A stretch of 16,757 nt of DNA from contig JANXSV010000442.1 of NCBI GenBank assembly GCA_025356505.1, forward strand, positions 1-16,757. The letters are read 5' to 3'. The notes under the pieces are model-generated. The model was given only the letters and a program-made list of their open reading frames with translations. It had not been told where the DNA came from and ran no database searches. Made by a program: the position numbers and the translations under genes. The stretch is from Methylovirgula sp. (GTDB lineage: Bacteria; Pseudomonadota; Alphaproteobacteria; Rhizobiales; Beijerinckiaceae). This document shows, one piece after another, positions 6,273-13,857 of this stretch (position 1 is the stretch's first letter; each line of letters opens with the position of its first letter).

Positions 6273-7748
6273 ATGAGAAATCCTTCTTTGCGCAAAGTTC
6301 CGGTCGGGGTCGGGCCAAGATTTCCGCAAGTCGTTGTTCTGTTCGGCGCAACCGGGGATTTGTCGCATCGCAAATTGATCCCGGGCCTGTTTCATCTGGT
6401 CAACGCCGGGTTCATTACGCAGTTACGCATCATCGGCGTATCGCTTGACGATATTGACGTTGAAGGCTTTCGCACTGTGGCGCGCGCTGCGCTTGATGAA
6501 TTCTCAGCCCGTAAGCCAACCGAGGCTGAATGGGCCGCCTTTGCGCAAACCCTGGACTATGTGCCGCTGGCGGCAGGTGCTGCCGCCCTAAAGGATGCTG
6601 TCACCCGCGCCGAAGCTGCCATTGGTTCCGAATGTCGCCATGTGCATTACTTGAGCGTGCCGCCAAAAGCAGCGCTCTCCGCTGTTGCCTTGCTCAAAGA
6701 AGCAGGGCTCGTGAGCAAATCACGCATCATCATGGAAAAGCCCTTCGGCACGGACCTCGAAAGTGCGCGGGTGCTGAACTCCAAGCTGCATAGTGTCTTT
6801 TCCGAAGATCAGATTTTTCGCATCGACCATTTCTTGGGCAAGGAACCGGCACAAAACATTCTGGCTTTCCGCTTCGCCAACGGCCTGTTTGAGCCGATCT
6901 GGAACCGCAATTTCATAGATCACGTTCAAATTGACGTGCCCGAAACATTGGGCCTTGGCAAACGCGCCGCCTTCTATGAAACCACCGGCGCCTTTCGTGA
7001 TATGGTCGTCACGCATTTGTTTCAAATTCTCGCCTTCATGGCGATGGAACCGCCCACCGCGCTTGAGCCAGGGCCGATCACCGAAGAAAAGAACAAAGTC
7101 TTCCGCAGCATGCTGCCGCTTGACCCGAAAGATGTGGTGCGCGGTCAATATGCCGGATATCGCTCCGAAGACGGTGTTGACCCCGAGTCCGACACCGACA
7201 CATTCATTGCTCTGAAATGCATGATCGACAATTGGCGCTGGGCGGGTGTGCCGTTTTATCTGCGCACCGGCAAAAAGCTCGCCGAAGGGCAGCGCGTTAT
7301 TTCCATTGCCTTTCGTGAGCCGCCAAAAAGCATGTTTCCGGTTGGCTCCGGTGTAGGCGCGCAGGGGCCGGACCATCTCACATTTGACCTTGCCGATGCC
7401 TCGAAAGTGTCGCTGTCGTTTTATGGCAAACGTCCTGGCCCGGGAATGCGGCTGGATAAGCAGAGCCTGCAGTTTTCCATGAATGACACCGGCTTGATCG
7501 GCGATGTTCTAGAGGCATATGAACGGCTGATCCTGGATGCGATGCGCGGCGACCGCACTCTGTTCACCACCGCAGATGGCATTGAGCGGCTGTGGCAGGT
7601 CGCGGTTCCGCTTCTTGAAGCGCCCCCGCCGGTTCGGCTCTATGCACCAGGCTCCTGGGGACCGAAATCCATTCACCAGCTCATCGCGCCGCATGTCTGG
7701 CGGCTGCCGTTTGAACGCGCCTGGCGCGACAGCTCAACCGAAAAGTAA
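6273..7748 (+). CDS. zwf: Glucose-6-phosphate 1-dehydrogenase
   Basis: A 491-residue enzyme that oxidises glucose-6-phosphate to 6-phosphogluconolactone with NAD(P)+, feeding the Entner-Doudoroff and pentose phosphate routes. The Rossmann motif FGATGDL is at 24-30, EKPFG comes mid N-terminal half, the active-site signature RIDHFLGKE at 183-191 and the catalytic-base region DMVVTHLFQ later. The usual signature is DHYLGKE, so Phe replaces Tyr here. The text resembles the FGATGDLxxRKLxPGLF-type subfamily more than the classical rhizobial Zwf (VVFGGTGDLAERKLLPALY, from memory). The start at 6273 is favoured by GGGAA 8 bases upstream; in-frame ATGs at 6258 and 6240 are possible. No pgl or edd is adjacent, unlike the common zwf-pgl-edd cluster. 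It ends at a terminator. Confidence 0.94.
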   Translation: MRNPSLRKVPVGVGPRFPQVVVLFGATGDLSHRKLIPGLFHLVNAGFITQLRIIGVSLDDIDVEGFRTVARAALDEFSARKPTEAEWAAFAQTLDYVPLAAGAAALKDAVTRAEAAIGSECRHVHYLSVPPKAALSAVALLKEAGLVSKSRIIMEKPFGTDLESARVLNSKLHSVFSEDQIFRIDHFLGKEPAQNILAFRFANGLFEPIWNRNFIDHVQIDVPETLGLGKRAAFYETTGAFRDMVVTHLFQILAFMAMEPPTALEPGPITEEKNKVFRSMLPLDPKDVVRGQYAGYRSEDGVDPESDTDTFIALKCMIDNWRWAGVPFYLRTGKKLAEGQRVISIAFREPPKSMFPVGSGVGAQGPDHLTFDLADASKVSLSFYGKRPGPGMRLDKQSLQFSMNDTGLIGDVLEAYERLILDAMRGDRTLFTTADGIERLWQVAVPLLEAPPPVRLYAPGSWGPKSIHQLIAPHVWRLPFERAWRDSSTEK

Positions 7749-7750
7749 AA

Positions 7751-7780
7751 AGCCGAATTGCCGGACAGCAACTCGGCTTT
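7751..7780 (+). terminator. Terminator after zwf
   Basis: AGCCGA-A-TTGC pairs with GCAA-C-TCGGCT around a 6-base loop (7751-7761, 7768-7778), ten base pairs with one A/C mismatch. A short TTT follows on the plus strand and an A-run precedes it, so it may work in both directions. It begins right after the zwf stop. Confidence 0.7.
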
Positions 7781-7786
7781 CATAAA

Positions 7787-7819
7787 ACAAAAAGCGCTTC
7801 AAACTTCGATAGAGCGCTT
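7787..7819 (-). terminator. Rho-independent terminator of leuC
   Basis: On the minus strand AAGCGCT and AGCGCTT (7813-7819, 7792-7798) pair over 7 bp around a 14-base loop. TTTTGTTTT follows. It lies just downstream of the leuC stop and is back-to-back with the zwf terminator, insulating the convergent genes. Confidence 0.8.
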
Positions 7820-7825
7820 GGAACC

Positions 7826-9229
7826 TTAAAGCTTCCGCACATCCACAAACTTGCCGGCAATCGCTGCCGCTGCCGCCATTGCGGGCGAAACCAGATGCGT
7901 CCGGCCTTTGAAGCCCTGACGGCCCTCAAAATTGCGGTTTGAGGTCGAAGCGCAGCGCTCATGCGGCGCGAGCTTGTCGGGGTTCATCGCCAGACACATC
8001 GAGCAACCGGGTTCACGCCAGTCAAAGCCCGCCGCCTTGAAAATGACGTCCAGCCCCTCGGCCTCTGCCTGCTCTTTCACCAGCCCGGAGCCGGGCACGA
8101 TCATGGCGCTGACAGTTGCCGCCACACGCTTGCCTTCGACGATTTTTGCAGCGGCGCGCAAATCCTCAATCCGGCCATTGGTGCATGAACCGATGAAAAC
8201 ACGATCCACAGCGATGTCGCTGATTTTTTCGCCACCTTTCAAGCCCATATAATCCAGCGAGCGCTTGATTGTGGCACGGCGCTGCTCGTCGGCGGCGTCT
8301 TCGGCGCGCGGGACAGTGCCATCGATGCTGGCAACGTCCTGGGGGCTGGTGCCCCATGTCACGATTGGCGTGAGGTCTGCGGCATCGAGATGAACTTCAG
8401 CGTCGAAATGCGCCCCCTCATCCGAATGCAGATGCGACCAATATGCCATCGCCTTGTCCCAATCAGCACCCTTGGGCGCCTTTGGCCGACCGTTCAAATA
8501 GGCATATGCTTTTTCGTCCGGCGCAATCAACCCGGCTCTTGCGCCGCCTTCGATCGACATATTACAAATGGTCATCCGGCCTTCCATCGACAGCGCGCGG
8601 ATAGCTTCGCCTGCATATTCGATCACATAACCGGTGCCGCCTGCAGTACCGATTTTGCCGATAATCGCCAGCACGATGTCTTTGGCCGTGACGCCATCCG
8701 GCAACTTACCATCAACCGTGACGCGCATATTCTTGGCCTTGGCCTGAATCAGCGTCTGGGTCGCCAGCACATGCTCCACTTCCGACGTGCCGATACCATG
8801 CGCCAGAGCGCCAAATGCACCATGTGTCGAGGTGTGGCTATCGCCGCACACGATGGTCGTGCCCGGAAGGGTAAAGCCCTGCTCCGGCCCGATGATATGC
8901 ACAACGCCCTGGCGGCGGTCGCGCTCGGAAAAATACTCAATCCCGAACTCACGCGCGTTTTCAGCCAGTTGCTCAACTTGAATCCGGCTTTCCGGATCGG
9001 CAATGCCCTTGCTACGGTCCGATGTCGGCACGTTATGATCTACAACTGCGAGCGTCTTGTGCGGCGCGCGCACTTTGCGCCCCGTCAGGCGTAGACCCTC
9101 AAAGGCTTGCGGGCTGGTAACTTCATGCACAAGATGGCGATCAATATACAAGAGGCAGGTGCCGTCTTCTTGTGTATCGACCACATGGTCATCCCAGATC
9201 TTGTCATAAAGAGTGCGTGCCTTGGTCAT
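7826..9229 (-). CDS. leuC: 3-isopropylmalate dehydratase large subunit
   Basis: A 467-residue aconitase-family protein that with LeuD isomerises 2-isopropylmalate to 3-isopropylmalate in leucine synthesis. The three [4Fe-4S] ligands are visible: Cys349 in FIGSCTNGR, and Cys409 and Cys412 in GCSMC. Also typical are [12 protein letters not shown] at the start, the [31 protein letters not shown] block and the end [20 protein letters not shown]. Length is normal for the bacterial LeuC class. The start is preceded by AGGTT on the minus strand. leuD is not in the window. leuC often lies directly beyond rplS in Rhizobiales; here four or five other genes lie between them. Confidence 0.97.
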   Translation of the reverse strand: MTKARTLYDKIWDDHVVDTQEDGTCLLYIDRHLVHEVTSPQAFEGLRLTGRKVRAPHKTLAVVDHNVPTSDRSKGIADPESRIQVEQLAENAREFGIEYFSERDRRQGVVHIIGPEQGFTLPGTTIVCGDSHTSTHGAFGALAHGIGTSEVEHVLATQTLIQAKAKNMRVTVDGKLPDGVTAKDIVLAIIGKIGTAGGTGYVIEYAGEAIRALSMEGRMTICNMSIEGGARAGLIAPDEKAYAYLNGRPKAPKGADWDKAMAYWSHLHSDEGAHFDAEVHLDAADLTPIVTWGTSPQDVASIDGTVPRAEDAADEQRRATIKRSLDYMGLKGGEKISDIAVDRVFIGSCTNGRIEDLRAAAKIVEGKRVAATVSAMIVPGSGLVKEQAEAEGLDVIFKAAGFDWREPGCSMCLAMNPDKLAPHERCASTSNRNFEGRQGFKGRTHLVSPAMAAAAAIAGKFVDVRKL

Positions 9230-9427
9230 GATGAACCTGTGCTGGTGTGAAGATTTGCTCGTTACATAATGCAGAAAGAGCCAGTTTCCAAGCGCAGAAA
9301 TTCCCGCTGACTGCGGGCAAGACCATTTGAAAGTCGCTTCCCAGACTACCGACGACGTCTTTCAGCACCTCGCCGCCGCAAAATTGACAAATAGCAAAGC
9401 TTTGCATTGACGTGGAGGGATCAAACA
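9230..9427. promoter_or_regulatory. Divergent intergenic region, leuC / metallopeptidase
   Basis: 198 bases between divergent starts. For the peptidase, TTGACA (9384-9389) is followed by a perfect 12-bp palindrome GCAAAGCTTTGC (9394-9405) and then the strong GGAGGGA ribosome site (9414-9420). For leuC, a weak minus-strand TTGGAA-N17-TATGTA pair lies about 40-70 bases before its ATG. No leucine-rich leader peptide was recognised. Confidence 0.35.
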
Positions 9428-10177
9428 ATGCGTCTATTAAAACGAAGCGTGCAATTCATCATCGGCCTGATATTGACGGGAGGAGTTGCCGTTGCAGCAA
9501 TACCGGGCCCACAGCGCGCTTTCGCGCCTTCCCTTTTTGGGCTGACCGAGATAGCTCCGAACATTTTCACCGATGCACCAGACCAAGCCGCTGATTGGCT
9601 TTCGATCTACGAGCGCGCCAATGACCGCGATCGTCAATTTTTTGGCGAGCTGCTCGCCACTCCGCGATATATCTTATGCACAACAATGACCTGTGAAAGA
9701 ACTTTCGGCAAACGCGGCAATGTCGCACAGACCTATGGCTGGTCCTATATCCATATCCCTCCTCTCGCACTTCAGAACCCTAAAATTGGTGAAATTCTGA
9801 TGGCGCACGAACGAGTACACGCCGAGCTGGTTTATCGCTGGGGCGCCTCGGCGCTCTGGGACAAAAAAATACCGACTTGGTTCAACGAAGGACTGGCAAC
9901 CCTGATATCACTCGATTTTAGAGTGGAATCTTTTTATGCCGACGTTCCAGCCTACAGCAGCGCGCAGCGTCAAGCGGTAAAAAGTGCCCGCTATTTTTGG
10001 GATTGGGGCACTGTAGTTGGCACGCTTGGCTGGCACGACGCCTACGGTGCCGCTGCAGAAAATGTGAAAATCTTGCAGGCTCGAATCGGCGATGAAGGCC
10101 TGCGTGCGCTCATTGCCAGAAGCCTGAACGGAGAAGACTTCGACGAGGTTATGATAAAATTGGCTTCGAAAAACTGA
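9428..10177 (+). CDS. Membrane-anchored or secreted gluzincin-type metallopeptidase (uncharacterised)
   Basis: A 249-residue protein with a basic start (RLLKR) and one hydrophobic stretch to about residue 25, giving a signal anchor or uncleaved signal peptide, so the rest should be periplasmic. His127-Glu128-x-x-His131 in LMAHERVHAELVYRW, followed by Glu154 in TWFNEGLATLIS, makes the zinc site of the gluzincin (peptidase MA-like) superfamily: HExxH plus a third Glu ligand about 23 residues on. A Cys pair (CTTMTC) sits upstream. The exact family and substrate are unknown. The start at 9428 is set by GGAGGGA at 9414-9420, 7 bases away. The stop lies 5 bases from the convergent DUF1272 gene's stop. 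It is transcribed alone. Confidence 0.8.
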   Translation: MRLLKRSVQFIIGLILTGGVAVAAIPGPQRAFAPSLFGLTEIAPNIFTDAPDQAADWLSIYERANDRDRQFFGELLATPRYILCTTMTCERTFGKRGNVAQTYGWSYIHIPPLALQNPKIGEILMAHERVHAELVYRWGASALWDKKIPTWFNEGLATLISLDFRVESFYADVPAYSSAQRQAVKSARYFWDWGTVVGTLGWHDAYGAAAENVKILQARIGDEGLRALIARSLNGEDFDEVMIKLASKN

Positions 10178-10182
10178 CACCA

Positions 10183-10494
10183 TTACCGCTTATGCGGCGG
10201 CACATCCCGCAGCTTTTCTGCAAAGTCACGGATTTCGGCCAGACTATACGCGTGATGCACACGTCTGGTGGAAGGCGGGCGGTTGGCCGTATTCAGCCCG
10301 GCGCGCCATGCGGTTGCCGGGCGGATGGGTCTTGGCGCGAAACCACCGCCGCAATTCGGGCAGACATTATGCAACGTATGCTCCACGCACTGCGCGCAAA
10401 ATGTACATTCGAATGCGCAAATCCGCGCATCCAATGCGTCAGGCGGCAAATCCTTGTCACAAAATTCGCAATTCGGCCGAAGTTCAAGCGCCAT
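10183..10494 (-). CDS. DUF1272 zinc-ribbon-like protein
   Basis: A 103-residue protein whose first half, ALELRPNCEFCDKDLPPDA onward, is the DUF1272 pattern. Eight Cys are arranged as four C-x2/3-C pairs: Cys9/12, 26/30, 33/36 and 45/48, the last in CPNCGG. They most likely bind zinc. Function is unknown. The C-terminal half (Arg/Pro-rich, then AYSLAEIRDFAEKLRDVPPHKR) extends beyond the core domain. It starts 9 bases after the nucleoside hydrolase stop, so it is almost certainly the second gene of that transcript. Confidence 0.88.
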   Translation of the reverse strand: MALELRPNCEFCDKDLPPDALDARICAFECTFCAQCVEHTLHNVCPNCGGGFAPRPIRPATAWRAGLNTANRPPSTRRVHHAYSLAEIRDFAEKLRDVPPHKR

Positions 10495-10503
10495 GAGTAA
10501 ACC

Positions 10504-11472
10504 CTAACCGTTCGCGCCACGCACAATCGTATCAAAATAAAGCTGCAAAAACGCCTCGCGCTGCACATCCACACACACATCATGCGACGGGCGGTTGTCC
10601 CATGCGCCGGGCCGGTGCGTTTTGCCGTCATCCTTTTGAATGGTGGCGCCGTGCGCAATACCGCCTTGCACCACGCGGATCGGCCCGCGCCGCACCTTAA
10701 AAAGTTCCGGCGCGATCAAAAATGCGACTGCCGAACTGTCATGCACAGAAATCCCCGGCATGCCAAAGCTCTGGTAAAACCGCTCATAAAGCCGCGTGAT
10801 TTCCCAGATGAATTCGCCGACCGCGCCTGCTTTAGCGCGAAGGTCGCGCAGATATGGCTCGAGCATCAACGTTTCCAAGGTCACGTCCAGCCCGACAGCC
10901 GTCAGCGGCCAGCTCGCGCCAAAAACCTCATCGGCGGCCAGCGCATCGCCGTGGATATTCGCTTCGGCCGCCGGGGAGACGTTGCCAAAATGGCCGTGAA
11001 AGCCAAAGGCTCCGCCCATAATCACCACCTGCTTGACCAGCCCCGCAATATCGGGCGCGGCGCGCAACGCTAGTGCCAGATTGGTCATGCGGCCAACTGC
11101 GACAATGCAAATCTCATTTGGGAAAGCCCGCACCATATCAATGATGAACTGATAGGCCGGGCGCGTATCCGGCTTAGCGGAAATCACCTCCGGCAAAGCC
11201 ACATCGCCCAGGCCATTGTGCCCGTGGATATGTGCGGGCGGTTCCTCGTCGGTGCCGTCTAGCGGCAAGCTGGCCCCCTGCGCCACCGGACAGGGTATGT
11301 TGAAACGTTCTTTCAAATACAGCGCATTGCGGGTTGTGGTTTCGATGCGGGCATTGCCCATCACGGTTGTGATGCCGACCAGATCCACATCGGGCGAAAA
11401 ATGCAAAAACAACAGCGCCATCGCATCATCGATGCCGGGGTCTGTGTCATAGATAACTTTGTGAACGCTCAT
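10504..11472 (-). CDS. Inosine-uridine-preferring nucleoside hydrolase family protein
   Basis: A 322-residue nucleoside N-ribohydrolase that should split ribonucleosides into base and ribose for salvage. DTDPGIDDA (9-17) provides the Ca2+- and ribose-binding aspartates. HIHGHNGLG (81-89), VGRMTNLALAL (126-136), GGAFG (153-157) with GNVSPAAEANI (163-173), and HDSSAVAFL (244-252), which holds the usual active-site His-Asp, are in the expected order and spacing. Substrate preference cannot be told. GGAG lies 8 bases before the ATG, within the loop of an 8-bp hairpin whose base touches the start codon. It is followed after 9 bases by the DUF1272 gene. It lies downstream of rplS beyond a strong terminator. 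Confidence 0.93.
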   Translation of the reverse strand: MSVHKVIYDTDPGIDDAMALLFLHFSPDVDLVGITTVMGNARIETTTRNALYLKERFNIPCPVAQGASLPLDGTDEEPPAHIHGHNGLGDVALPEVISAKPDTRPAYQFIIDMVRAFPNEICIVAVGRMTNLALALRAAPDIAGLVKQVVIMGGAFGFHGHFGNVSPAAEANIHGDALAADEVFGASWPLTAVGLDVTLETLMLEPYLRDLRAKAGAVGEFIWEITRLYERFYQSFGMPGISVHDSSAVAFLIAPELFKVRRGPIRVVQGGIAHGATIQKDDGKTHRPGAWDNRPSHDVCVDVQREAFLQLYFDTIVRGANG

Positions 11473-11503
11473 AGGGCAACTCCAATGAAATTAGATTGCC
11501 CTA
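11472..11503 (-). promoter_or_regulatory. Hairpin at the nucleoside hydrolase translation start
   Basis: TAGGGCAA (11472-11479) and TTGCCCTA (11496-11503) form a perfect 8-bp inverted repeat with a 16-base spacer. On the mRNA the Shine-Dalgarno GGAG lies in the loop and the A of the AUG closes the stem. It could expose the ribosome site, hide the start codon, or be a DNA operator. The structure is seen directly; the role is inferred. Confidence 0.5.
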
Positions 11504-11508
11504 AAATG

Positions 11509-11541
11509 CAAAAAAGCGCGACCATCACAGCCGCGCTTTTT
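11509..11541 (-). terminator. Rho-independent terminator of rplS
   Basis: AAAAAGCGCG (11511-11520) pairs perfectly with CGCGCTTTTT (11532-11541) around 11 bases, and U-tracts appear in both directions. It lies about 25 bases past the rplS stop and closes the ribosomal transcript before the nucleoside hydrolase gene. Confidence 0.9.
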
Positions 11542-11566
11542 GAAAAATAACCAAAGGTCGAAGCGC

Positions 11567-11992
11567 TTACTTCGCCTTTTTGGCGGCCTTTGCCGCTGTC
11601 TTTGCGTCGACGCGTGCGGACTTTTCCGACGCGGATTCTGCGCGCTCCGTGATACGGGCCGACTTGCCGCGACGATCACGCAGATAATAAAGCTTGGCGC
11701 GGCGCACAGCACCGCGGCGAATGACCTTGATCGATTCGATCATCGGGGAAAAAACTGGGAATACGCGCTCGACGCCTTCGCCGTAAGAAATCTTGCGAAC
11801 CGTGAAGCTTTCGTTCAAGCCGCCGCCGTTACGGGCGATGCAAACGCCTTCATAGGCCTGCACGCGGACGCGCTCGCCTTCCTTGACCTTCACGTTGACG
11901 ATCAGGGTGTCGCCTGGCTGAAATTCGGGGGTGGCGCGCAACGCGCCGAGTTTGGCAGCCTGTTCGGCTTCCAATGTCTGGATGATGTTCAT
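11567..11992 (-). CDS. rplS: 50S ribosomal protein L19 (bL19)
   Basis: A 141-residue bL19, a large-subunit protein at the 30S-50S interface. [11 protein letters not shown] at the start, [33 protein letters not shown] in the centre, [19 protein letters not shown], and the basic [22 protein letters not shown] are unmistakable. A Lys/Ala-rich tail of about 28 residues extends it, as is common in alphaproteobacteria. The start at 11992 has GGAG 8 bases upstream; the open frame continues to 12061 without family resemblance. It normally follows trmD directly, but here an opposite-strand HPP gene separates them, so it needs its own promoter. Confidence 0.97.
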   Translation of the reverse strand: MNIIQTLEAEQAAKLGALRATPEFQPGDTLIVNVKVKEGERVRVQAYEGVCIARNGGGLNESFTVRKISYGEGVERVFPVFSPMIESIKVIRRGAVRRAKLYYLRDRRGKSARITERAESASEKSARVDAKTAAKAAKKAK

Positions 11993-12052
11993 TATTTTAC
12001 TCCGTTTGGATAAATCCAGCGTTTCGGGACGCTTGTTTTCAGTTGAGCGCGG

Positions 12053-12081
12053 TTCGTACACGAGGAAAGGCTGCTTGTCGA
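12053..12081 (-). promoter_or_regulatory. Candidate promoter for rplS
   Basis: On the minus strand TCGACA (12076-12081) and TACGAA (12053-12058) are spaced by exactly 17 bases, about 60 bases before the rplS ATG. The -35 matches 5 of 6 consensus bases, the -10 only about 3. A promoter in this region is expected because the HPP insertion puts rplS about 650 bases from trmD. Confidence 0.3.
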
Positions 12082-12170
12082 GGGTTACGCCGCAAAATCT
12101 ACGTTTGGGCCCTGGCGGCCATTGACTCTCGCTTCGCTTTCCGCAACATGCCTAAAACTTAGGCAAATCG

Positions 12171-12652
12171 ATGAAGAGCTTCACCAAACGCCACGCCCCT
12201 CCCATACACTGGAGCAAAGCTGCCAAGGCTGGCCTCGGCGGCTGCATCGCCATCGCCGTGCTCGGCCTGATGACGAAATTCACAGCGCAACCGTTTCTCA
12301 TGGCCCCTTTTGGTGCCAGCTGCGTTTTACTATTTGCCGCGCCGCAAAGTCCGCTGTCGCAGCCCGCTCATGTGATTGGCGGCCACTTGGTCACCGCATT
12401 TATTGGTCTTTTGCTACATGCAATATTGCCAAATGAATGGTGGGCCGTAGCGCTTGCCACAGGCCTTGCCATCGCAGCGATGTCCTATTTCCGAGTGACA
12501 CATCCACCTGCTGGCGCAAATCCGCTGGTGGTTTTGCGGGCAACGCCGGGTGGGGCTTTTTGTTTGTCCCGGCTTTGCTTGGTGCGGTCGTTCTGGTAGC
12601 CGTGGCAGTTTTGCTTCATCTGCCACGCAAAACCCAGAGTTATCCGTCCTGA
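12171..12652 (+). pseudogene. HPP-family membrane protein, broken by a one-base frameshift
   Basis: Residues 1-122 read as an HPP-family integral membrane protein, with FLMAPFGASCVLLFAAPQSPLSQP, then PAHVIGGHL and the family-naming HPPAGANP at 111-118. At about 12536 the frame is lost: the current frame gives an Arg-rich nonsense tail stopping at 12599. The +2 frame continues the expected family end (AGNAGWGFLFVPALLGAVV..., a last transmembrane helix) to the TGA at 12650. Restoring one G (GTT TTG GCG GGC) would give a normal 160-residue protein with four or so membrane helices. HPP proteins have been linked to nitrite transport in chloroplasts and cyanobacteria. The ATG has AGG 7 bases upstream. 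The end overlaps the convergent trmD end by 13 bases. Confidence 0.85.
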
Positions 12653-13320
12653 AGCAAATCCGGCCTGCGCGCGCGGGTGAGCTTTTCCGATTGCTCCCTA
12701 CGCCATTTGGCGATTTTTGCATGGTCGCCGGAGAGCAGGATTTCAGGGATTTCCTGCCCTTCCCAGTCTCTTGGCCTTGTATAATGCGGATATTCGAGCA
12801 AGCCATTTTCAAAGCTTTCATCCATGCCCGAACCCTCTTTGCCCATCACGCCGGGAATGAGCCGCACACAGGCGTCCAGCAACACCATCGCGCCAAGCTC
12901 CCCGCCCGAAAGCACATAGTCGCCGATGGAAACCTCTTGCAGGCCCCGTGCATCGATTACGCGCTGGTCAACGCCCTCAAACCGCCCGCAAACCAGAATA
13001 ACGCCGTCCCCGACGCTCCAGTCCCGCACCTGTTTCTGGGTCAGCGGTTTTCCACGCGGGCTGAGCAATATTTTCGGGCGTGTATCTGTCCCAAGCGCAT
13101 CAATGCTTGCGGCCAGCACATCGGCGCGGATCACCATGCCATGGCCGCCACCGGCGGGCGTATCATCGACATTTCGATGTTTGCCGATGCCATGTTCGCG
13201 GATGTTGCGCGCCTCCAATGCCCATAAGCCGCTTTTGAGTGCATCTCCCGCCAAGGACATGCCAAGCGTGCCTGGAAACATTTCAGGATAAAGCGTGAGG
13301 ACCGTGGCGCGGAAGGTCAC
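12640..13320 (-). CDS. trmD: tRNA (guanine-N1-)-methyltransferase
   Basis: A 226-residue SPOUT methyltransferase that makes m1G37 in tRNAs reading CNN, protecting against frameshifting. Characteristic segments are [13 protein letters not shown] at the start, [35 protein letters not shown] and the SAM-binding knot [20 protein letters not shown]. The start codon is GTG (13318-13320), overlapping the rimM stop as GTGA, which is direct translational coupling. Its 3' end overlaps the opposite-strand HPP pseudogene. It is somewhat shorter than E. coli TrmD (about 255 residues), in line with alphaproteobacterial forms. Confidence 0.96.
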   Translation of the reverse strand: MTFRATVLTLYPEMFPGTLGMSLAGDALKSGLWALEARNIREHGIGKHRNVDDTPAGGGHGMVIRADVLAASIDALGTDTRPKILLSPRGKPLTQKQVRDWSVGDGVILVCGRFEGVDQRVIDARGLQEVSIGDYVLSGGELGAMVLLDACVRLIPGVMGKEGSGMDESFENGLLEYPHYTRPRDWEGQEIPEILLSGDHAKIAKWRREQSEKLTRARRPDLLQDG

Positions 13321-13838
13321 GCCTCGCCCTCGATCTCAACCTCGGTTGGCAATGCGACGATCACCCGGCCCTGCGAAATTTCAACCCTCGGCACAACCGC
13401 CCGCGTGAACGGCAGCATCGTCGCCTCGCCTTGGTCTGATTGCAGCACCAGAATGTCGCCCGCGCCGTAATTCTCGATGCTTTTGACATGGCCGAGCACA
13501 GCGCCCGCTTCGTCCTCCGCGCGCAATCCGATCAAATCCGCGAAGTAAAATTCATCTTCATCGGCAGCTGGAAGTTGCTCTTTGAGGATGAAAAGTTCGG
13601 TATTGGTCAGCTTTTCGGCGCCATTACGATCGCCCACGCCGTCCACCCGCGCCACGCAGATATCATCCTTCACGGGGCGAAGCGCCAGCAGCTTGAATAT
13701 CGCGCCGGTTTTGGATTTGAGCGGGCCGTAGTGGCCTATGGCGAGCGGGTCGGCGGTGTAACTTTTCAGCCGGATTTCACCGCGCACCCCATGCGCCGCG
13801 CCAAAAACTCCAACTGCAATGAGAGATTTATCGGCCAT
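13317..13838 (-). CDS. rimM: Ribosome maturation factor RimM
   Basis: A 173-residue 30S assembly factor. The N-terminal RimM domain opens with [20 protein letters not shown], and the PRC-barrel part follows with [36 protein letters not shown] and the C-terminal [10 protein letters not shown]. RimM binds S19 on the 30S head during late maturation. The start at 13838 ([10 protein letters not shown]) is chosen over 13874 because the extra residues overlap a stem-loop and lack family resemblance; ACGGAAA lies upstream. Its stop overlaps the trmD start. It is separated from rpsP by about 100 bases holding two hairpins. Confidence 0.96.
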   Translation of the reverse strand: MADKSLIAVGVFGAAHGVRGEIRLKSYTADPLAIGHYGPLKSKTGAIFKLLALRPVKDDICVARVDGVGDRNGAEKLTNTELFILKEQLPAADEDEFYFADLIGLRAEDEAGAVLGHVKSIENYGAGDILVLQSDQGEATMLPFTRAVVPRVEISQGRVIVALPTEVEIEGEA

Positions 13839-13857
13839 GGGATTTCCGTAAAGCAAT

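Noticed and set aside
5639..6373. A minus-strand open frame opposite moaE and the zwf start, with His/Ala-rich text
   Set aside because: It covers moaE completely and shows no membrane or catalytic pattern. The part over the moaE-zwf gap is too short to judge as a remnant gene.
8390..9094. A 234-codon plus-strand open frame opposite leuC
   Set aside because: Antisense to the conserved core of leuC, with no family resemblance.
9204..9428. A 74-codon minus-strand frame in the leuC upstream region, considered as a leader peptide
   Set aside because: It overlaps the leuC start out of frame, lacks leucine-codon clustering and a ribosome site, and no attenuator hairpin follows.
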